Under the pieces are notes generated by a model that was not told the origin of the DNA, ran no database searches, and worked only from the letters and a program-made list of their open reading frames with translations. This document shows positions 59,885 through 64,000 of a DNA stretch of 64,000 bases, one piece after another. Position 1 is the first letter of the stretch, and every line of letters begins with the position of its first letter. The DNA is taken from NCBI GenBank assembly GCA_014647935.1, contig BMQD01000013.1, positions 1 to 64,000 of the forward strand, given 5' to 3'. This DNA comes from Planomonospora parontospora (lineage in GTDB: Bacteria; Actinomycetota; Actinomycetes; Streptosporangiales; Streptosporangiaceae). The translations under genes and the position numbers were made by a program.

Positions 59885-61933
59885 TCAGCGCAGGAAGGCC
59901 GCCGCCACCCCCGAGTCGACCGGGACGTGCAGTCCCGTGGTGCGGCCCAGGTCGCCGCCGGTCAGCGCGAAGACGGCCGCCGCGACGTGCTCGGGCAGGA
60001 CCTCGCGCTTGAGCAGGGTGCGCTGGGCGTAGAACTCGCCCAGCCTCTCCTCCTCCACCCCGTAGACCGCGGCCCGGTTGGCACCCCAGCCGGAGGCGAA
60101 GATGCCCGAGCCGCGCACCACCCCGTCGGGGTTGACGCCGTTGACCCGGATGCCGTGCCCGCCCAGCTCGGCGGCGAGCAGCCGCACCTGGTGCGCCTGG
60201 TCCGCCTTGGCCGCGCCGTACGCCAGGTTGTCCGGGCCGGCGAAGACGGCGTTCTTGGAGGAGATGTAGACGATGTCGCCGCCCATCGCCTGGTCGATCA
60301 TCACCCGGGCGGTCTCCCGCGAGACCAGGAAGGAGCCCCGGGCCATCACGTCGTGCTGCAGGTCCCAGTCGGCGGCCGTGGTCTCCAGCAGCGACCGCGA
60401 CAGCGAGAGGCCGGCGTTGTTGACGACCAGGTCCACGCCGCCGAAGGCCAGGACGGCCTGCCGTACCGCGGCGGCGACCTGCTCCTCGGAGGTGACGTCC
60501 ATCTCCACCGCGATCGCGGCGTCGCCCGTCCGGTGGGCCTTCGCCCCGATCCCGGCGGCGACCTTCTCCGCGGCGGCCGCGTCGCGGTCGGCGACCACCA
60601 CGCACGCGCCCTCGGCGGCCAGCCGCCGGGCGGTGGCCGCGCCGATGCCCGAGCCGCCCCCGGTGACCAGCGCCACCCGCGCGGCCAGCGGCCTGGGTAC
60701 GGGCATCCGGCGGAGCTTGGCCTCCTCCAGCTCCCAGTACTCGATGCGGAACTTCTCCGACTCCTCGATCGGCGCGTACGACGACAGCGCCTCGGCGCCG
60801 CGCATCACGTTGATCGCGTTGACGTAGAACTCGCCGGCCACCCGGGCGGTCTGCTTGTCCCTGCCGAAGGAGAACATGCCGACCCCGGGCACCAGCACGA
60901 TCGCCGGGTCGGCGCCGCGCATCGGCGGGGACTCCGGCGTGGCGTACCGCTCGTAGTAGGCGGCGTAGTCGGCCCGGTAGGCGGCGTGCAGCTCACGCAG
61001 GCGCGCGGTCACCGCCTCCAGGGGCGCGTCGGCGGGCAGGTCGAGCACCAGGGGCCGGACCTTGGTGCGCAGGAAGTGGTCCGGGCAGGAGGTGCCCAGC
61101 GTGGCCAGGCGGGGGTGCTCGGCGCGGGCCAGGAAATCCAGCACCTCGGGGGTGTCGGTGTAGTGGCCGACCTGCGGGGCGTCGGTCGAGGCCAGGCCGC
61201 GCACCAGCGGGAGCAGCGCGGCGGCGCGCTCGTGCCGGGCGGGCCCGGACAGCGGCTCGCAGCCGGGCAGCACCGCGCCGAACGGGTCGGGGCGGCCGTG
61301 CTCGGCGATGTACGCCTCGGCGGTGCGGATGATCTCCAGCGAGCCGGCCTCGCACGCGGCGGAGGTGTCCCCCCAGGCGGTGATGCCGTGACCGCCCAGG
61401 ATGCAGCCGATCGCCCGCGGGTTGCCGGCCTTGACGGCGGCGATGTCGAGGCCGAGCTGGAAGCCGGGCCGCCGCCAGGGCACCCAGACCACCCGGTCGC
61501 CGAAGATCCGCCGGGTCAGCTCGGGGCCGTCGGCGGCGGTGGCGATCGCGATGCCCGCGTCGGGGTGCAGGTGGTCGACGTGGGCGGCGTCGACCAGGCC
61601 GTGCATCGCGGTGTCGATGCTGGGCGCGGCGCCGCCCCGGCCGAAGGCGCAGTGGTCGAAGGCGGCGACCATCTCGTCCTCGCGCTCGACCCCCGGGTAG
61701 ACCCCGGCCAGGGCGCGCAGCCGGTCCAGGCGCAGCACGGCCAGGCCCGCCTCGCTCAGCGTGCCCAGGTCGCCGCCGGAGCCCTTGACCCACATCAGCT
61801 CCGTCTCGGAGCCGGTGACCGGGTCGGCGGCGGTGCCCTTGGCGGAGGTGTTGCCGCCCGCGTAGTTGGTATTGCGCGGGTCGGCGCCGAGCGCGTGCGA
61901 GCGCCGCAGCAGTTCTTCGACCGGTGACGTCAT
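59885..61933 (-). CDS. rhaD: Bifunctional rhamnulose-1-phosphate aldolase / short-chain dehydrogenase
   Basis: 682 residues with two domains. Residues 1 to about 400 are a class II aldolase (NTNYAGGNTSAKG, HVDHLHPDAGIAIAT with the metal-binding His residues, ILGGHGITAWG). Residues about 420-682 are an SDR with LVTGGGSGIGAATARRLAAE, NNAGLSLSRSLLET and a Tyr-x3-Lys (YGAAKAD). The same fusion (RhaE/RhaW type) occurs in rhamnose operons of actinobacteria and rhizobia: the SDR and aldolase turn rhamnulose derivatives into lactate or lactaldehyde plus DHAP. Downstream of rhaI on the same strand. Confidence 0.93.
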   Translation of the reverse strand: MTSPVEELLRRSHALGADPRNTNYAGGNTSAKGTAADPVTGSETELMWVKGSGGDLGTLSEAGLAVLRLDRLRALAGVYPGVEREDEMVAAFDHCAFGRGGAAPSIDTAMHGLVDAAHVDHLHPDAGIAIATAADGPELTRRIFGDRVVWVPWRRPGFQLGLDIAAVKAGNPRAIGCILGGHGITAWGDTSAACEAGSLEIIRTAEAYIAEHGRPDPFGAVLPGCEPLSGPARHERAAALLPLVRGLASTDAPQVGHYTDTPEVLDFLARAEHPRLATLGTSCPDHFLRTKVRPLVLDLPADAPLEAVTARLRELHAAYRADYAAYYERYATPESPPMRGADPAIVLVPGVGMFSFGRDKQTARVAGEFYVNAINVMRGAEALSSYAPIEESEKFRIEYWELEEAKLRRMPVPRPLAARVALVTGGGSGIGAATARRLAAEGACVVVADRDAAAAEKVAAGIGAKAHRTGDAAIAVEMDVTSEEQVAAAVRQAVLAFGGVDLVVNNAGLSLSRSLLETTAADWDLQHDVMARGSFLVSRETARVMIDQAMGGDIVYISSKNAVFAGPDNLAYGAAKADQAHQVRLLAAELGGHGIRVNGVNPDGVVRGSGIFASGWGANRAAVYGVEEERLGEFYAQRTLLKREVLPEHVAAAVFALTGGDLGRTTGLHVPVDSGVAAAFLR

Positions 61934-61976
61934 GACAGTGTGTCCCCCAACGAGTCCTTCAACGAATCGTCCGTGT

Positions 61977-62060
61977 CCTCAAGGCCGTCTCCTCAAGGCC
62001 GTGTCCGCAAGGCCGTGTCCGCACGGCCGTCTCCTCGGAGCGGTCTTCTCGGAGTGGTCG
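61977..62060. repeat. 14-bp tandem repeats between rhaI and rhaD
   Basis: Six head-to-tail units of 14 bp: CCTCAAGGCCGTCT, CCTCAAGGCCGTGT, CCGCAAGGCCGTGT, CCGCACGGCCGTCT, CCTCGGAGCGGTCT, TCTCGGAGTGGTCG. Degenerate units extend on both sides. The 217-bp gap (61934-62150) holds no gene. Confidence 0.8.
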
Positions 62061-62150
62061 TGAGCCGTGTCCGCGAAGCCGCGTCCCCGGGGCGGAGCAG
62101 GCGCCTCGGCCGGGCCCTCGCGGCGGGCTTCCGGCCCGGGCACCCGGCGC

Positions 62151-63311
62151 TCACGCGCCCCAGCCGGCCTGCGTGCCGCCGACCCGCTCGGCGCAGACCT
62201 TCTCGAAGTAGCCCGACCGGGCGTAGGCGGCCATCGGGTCGGGCTCCAGGCCCGCCTCCGCGCGCAGCTCCGCCAGGAGCGGCCGCACGTCGGTGTTGTA
62301 GGCGTCCATCAGCACCGCGTTGGCGCCGAGCACGTCCCCGGCCGCCTGCACCGCGGCCAGCGCGCCGGTGTCGACCAGCAGGGCCTTGGCCGTGGCCTCC
62401 TGCACGTTCATCACCGAGCGGATCTGACCGGCGATCTTCGGTTCGATGTTGTGGCACTGGTCGAGCATGAACGCCACGCCCGAGTCCGGGCCGTACCCGC
62501 CGCCGCGGACCACCTCGAACATGATCCGGAAGAGCTGGAACGGGTCGGCCGAGCCGACCATCAGGTCGTCGTCGGCGTAGAAGCGGGAGTTGAAGTCGAA
62601 GCCGCCGAGCCTGCCCTCGCGCAGCAGGAACGCCACGATGAACTCGATGTTGGTGCCCGGCGCGTGGTGCCCGGTGTCCACGACGACCTGCGCCTTCTCC
62701 CCGAGCCGGACGCAGTGCGCGTAGGCGGTGCCCCAGTCGGGCACGTCGGTGGCGTAGAACGCCGGCTCGAACAGCTTGTACTCCAGCAGGAACCGCTGGC
62801 CCTCGCCGAGCCGGTCGTAGACCTCCGATAGGGCCTCGGCCAGCCGGTCCTGGCGGGCCCGCAGGTCGTCCTGGCCGGGGTAGTTGATCCCGTCGGAGAA
62901 CCAGAGCTTGAGCGTGTCGGATCCGGTGGCGTCCATGATGTCCACACATGCCAGCAGGTGGTCGGTCGCCTTGCGCCGGATCCGCGGATCGGGGTTGGTG
63001 ACGCTGCCCAGCCGGTAGTCGTCGTCCTGGAACACGTTGGAGTTGATCGCGCCGATCCGCACGCCCAGGCCGGCGGCGTGCGCGGACAGCGCCGCGTAGT
63101 CGTCCACCCGGTCCCACGGGATGTGCAGCGCCACGCTGGGCGCGATCCCGGTGAACGCGTGCACCTGGGCGGCGTCGGCCAGCTTCTCGAACGGGTCGCG
63201 CGGCACCCCGGGCTGGGCGAACACCTTGAAGCGGGTGCCGGAGTTGCCGTACGCCCAGGAGGGGGTCTCGATGGCCTGCGCCCGCAGCGCGGCCTTGATG
63301 TCGGTGGTCAT
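62151..63311 (-). CDS. rhaI: L-rhamnose isomerase (RhaI type)
   Basis: 386 residues, TIM-barrel isomerase converting L-rhamnose to L-rhamnulose. Features: GNSGTRFKVFAQPG near the N-terminus, IMDATGSDTLKLWFSDGINY, LLEYKLFEPAFYATDVPDWG (Glu metal ligand), VVDTGHHAPGTNIEFIVAFL (Asp and His ligands), DFNSRFYADDDL. Length agrees with Pseudomonas-type RhaI rather than E. coli RhaA. It lies 10 bp after rhaM, so both share a transcript. Confidence 0.93.
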   Translation of the reverse strand: MTTDIKAALRAQAIETPSWAYGNSGTRFKVFAQPGVPRDPFEKLADAAQVHAFTGIAPSVALHIPWDRVDDYAALSAHAAGLGVRIGAINSNVFQDDDYRLGSVTNPDPRIRRKATDHLLACVDIMDATGSDTLKLWFSDGINYPGQDDLRARQDRLAEALSEVYDRLGEGQRFLLEYKLFEPAFYATDVPDWGTAYAHCVRLGEKAQVVVDTGHHAPGTNIEFIVAFLLREGRLGGFDFNSRFYADDDLMVGSADPFQLFRIMFEVVRGGGYGPDSGVAFMLDQCHNIEPKIAGQIRSVMNVQEATAKALLVDTGALAAVQAAGDVLGANAVLMDAYNTDVRPLLAELRAEAGLEPDPMAAYARSGYFEKVCAERVGGTQAGWGA

Positions 63312-63321
63312 GTCTTCCCGA

Positions 63322-63639
63322 TCAGTCCAGGTGGAACACTTCGTCGAGCGGGCTCATGCCCTCGTCCGGGCGCCCGTCGAGGGCTTCGAAGAACGGCGCC
63401 ATCTCGGCCTGCCAGCGGGCGTTGACCTCGGTCCCGGCCATCGCCGCGCGGGCGGCCGCGAAGTCCTCGGTCTCCAGGTAGCCCACCAGCAGCCCGTCGG
63501 GGCGCAGGAACAGCGAGTAGTTGCGCCATCCCGCCTGCCGCAGGGCGTCGAGCATCTCCGGCCACACCTCCCGGTGCCGCTCCCGGTACTCCTCCAGCCG
63601 CTCGGGCCGGACCTTCAGCAGGAAGCAGACGCGCTGCAC
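63322..63639 (-). CDS. rhaM: L-rhamnose mutarotase
   Basis: 105 residues. Ferredoxin-like mutarotase interconverting alpha and beta L-rhamnose. Family features: QRVCFLLKVRPERLEEYRERH with the catalytic His, EVWPEMLDALRQAGWRNYS, LFLRPDGLLVGYLETEDF, MAPFFE. Start GTG 63639 has GGAG upstream. First gene of the rha operon, just below the operator. Confidence 0.92.
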   Translation of the reverse strand: MQRVCFLLKVRPERLEEYRERHREVWPEMLDALRQAGWRNYSLFLRPDGLLVGYLETEDFAAARAAMAGTEVNARWQAEMAPFFEALDGRPDEGMSPLDEVFHLD

Positions 63640-63657
63640 ACGGGCTCCAGATTTCTC

Positions 63658-63667
63658 AAAACGTTTT
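63658..63667. promoter_or_regulatory. LacI-type operator upstream of rhaM
   Basis: AAAACGTTTT, a perfect palindrome with central CG, in AT-rich sequence 19 bp before the start. Together with the second site at 63771 it fits control by a LacI-family rhamnose repressor outside the window. Confidence 0.65.
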
Positions 63668-63770
63668 AAGAACTTCCAGGAAGGTACGGCGTACGCACCG
63701 CCCTGTCAATGCGGCTAAATCGGTAATACGGTGTGAAGCTCTACTGAATCGGACGGCAATGCGAGGTGAC

Positions 63771-63780
63771 ACGTTTTAAG
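63771..63780. promoter_or_regulatory. Second copy of the operator half-site
   Basis: ACGTTTTAAG, identical to 63661-63670 and 110 bp away. The left half is degenerate. The distance would allow looping between two bound repressors. The rest of 63640-63917 shows no gene. Confidence 0.5.
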
Positions 63781-63917
63781 CAGTCGACGAGGCAAGCGCC
63801 GTCGGCCGGACCGGCCGGACCGGCGGCCCAGGGACGCCCGCGACCGCCGCACCCGCCTCCGGAGGGGGTCCACGGGGTCGTCCGTGCTCCGTCCGGGGCG
63901 CGGCGGTCGCAGGCGGG

Positions 63918-64000
63918 TCAGGGGGCGGTGATCCGGTCTCCGAGCAGGGCGAGGTTCTGGATGGCGGCCAGGCCGTACTGGGCGGCGTCGTTGGTGGAGA
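63918..64000 (-). CDS. C-terminal end of an unidentified protein, cut by window edge
   Basis: The frame ends with TGA at 63918-63920 and is open to the right edge, encoding about 26 residues (STNDAAQYGLAAIQNLALLG then DRITAP). Codons are strongly GC-ending, as in neighbouring genes, so it is probably a real gene end. Too short to name; position next to the rhamnose genes suggests a sugar-related protein. Confidence 0.55.
   Translation of the reverse strand, partial: STNDAAQYGLAAIQNLALLGDRITAP

Noticed and set aside
61977-62060. CRISPR or attachment site at the 14-bp repeats
   Set aside because: No unique spacers, no integrase, units too short and contiguous.

Overview
The window is high-GC DNA with strongly GC-biased third codon positions, frequent GTG and occasional TTG starts, purine-rich ribosome binding sites and many 4-bp stop/start overlaps. 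Gene content (NBR1-type Ig proteins fused to HTH domains, WS/DGAT, DUF3618, MMPL and SSS transporters, orphan PAS/GAF kinases) points to a filamentous actinomycete. A Streptosporangiales-like host is my best guess, but it is an inference. I see no rRNA, tRNA, CRISPR array or prophage.

Layout. 1-6.2 kb is an accessory segment. It holds a left-truncated NucA/NucB-type nuclease with a candidate immunity protein (DUF6461-like), an IS5-like insertion sequence with a doubly frameshifted transposase, a translationally coupled pair of unknown small genes, and a frameshifted XRE regulator followed by an HD-domain hydrolase. 6.3-19.6 kb is ordinary chromosome: two aldo/keto reductases, a Rv2258c-like methyltransferase, an MMPL transporter, PolX, a sulfite-oxidase-like molybdoenzyme, a WS/DGAT acyltransferase, a TetR regulator and an esterase, plus a possible 43-residue peptide gene at 14.9-15.0 kb. 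19.8-29.0 kb, all on the minus strand, holds two sodium:monocarboxylate symporter modules. One is DUF485-ActP with a CRP/GlxR-like site. The other is preceded by a LytS-type kinase, an MFS transporter and a LytTR response regulator. A repeat-bearing lipoprotein lies between the modules.

29-40 kb carries a secreted GH43 enzyme behind a tandem palindromic operator, a TetR-MMPL pair with a perfect 15-bp inverted-repeat operator, an acyl-CoA dehydrogenase with a MaoC dehydratase, two tandem secreted paralogues, a TAT-exported TPR/retropepsin-fold protein with a degenerate active site, and an HTH-TM-NBR1 protein. 40.5-49.1 kb is a carotenoid cluster: cruF, a crtD-like desaturase and a glycosyltransferase on plus; crtI, crtB and plsX as one operon on minus; a divergent PlsY-like acyltransferase and a CrtA-like oxygenase between them. 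The acyl-phosphate enzymes inside this cluster suggest a carotenoid-glycoside acylation route, the most interesting hypothesis in the window.

49-60 kb holds a membrane NACHT NTPase, an orphan PAS-GAF-PAS histidine kinase, a holin-like/DUF3618/YihY operon behind a sigma-B/F-type promoter, a UbiB/AarF kinase and a NERD-pseudokinase fusion. 59.9-63.8 kb is an L-rhamnose catabolic cluster (rhaM, rhaI, bifunctional rhaD) with LacI-type operator sequences upstream. The right edge cuts an unidentified minus-strand gene. Most convergent gene pairs are separated by strong GC-rich hairpins likely to act as bidirectional terminators.
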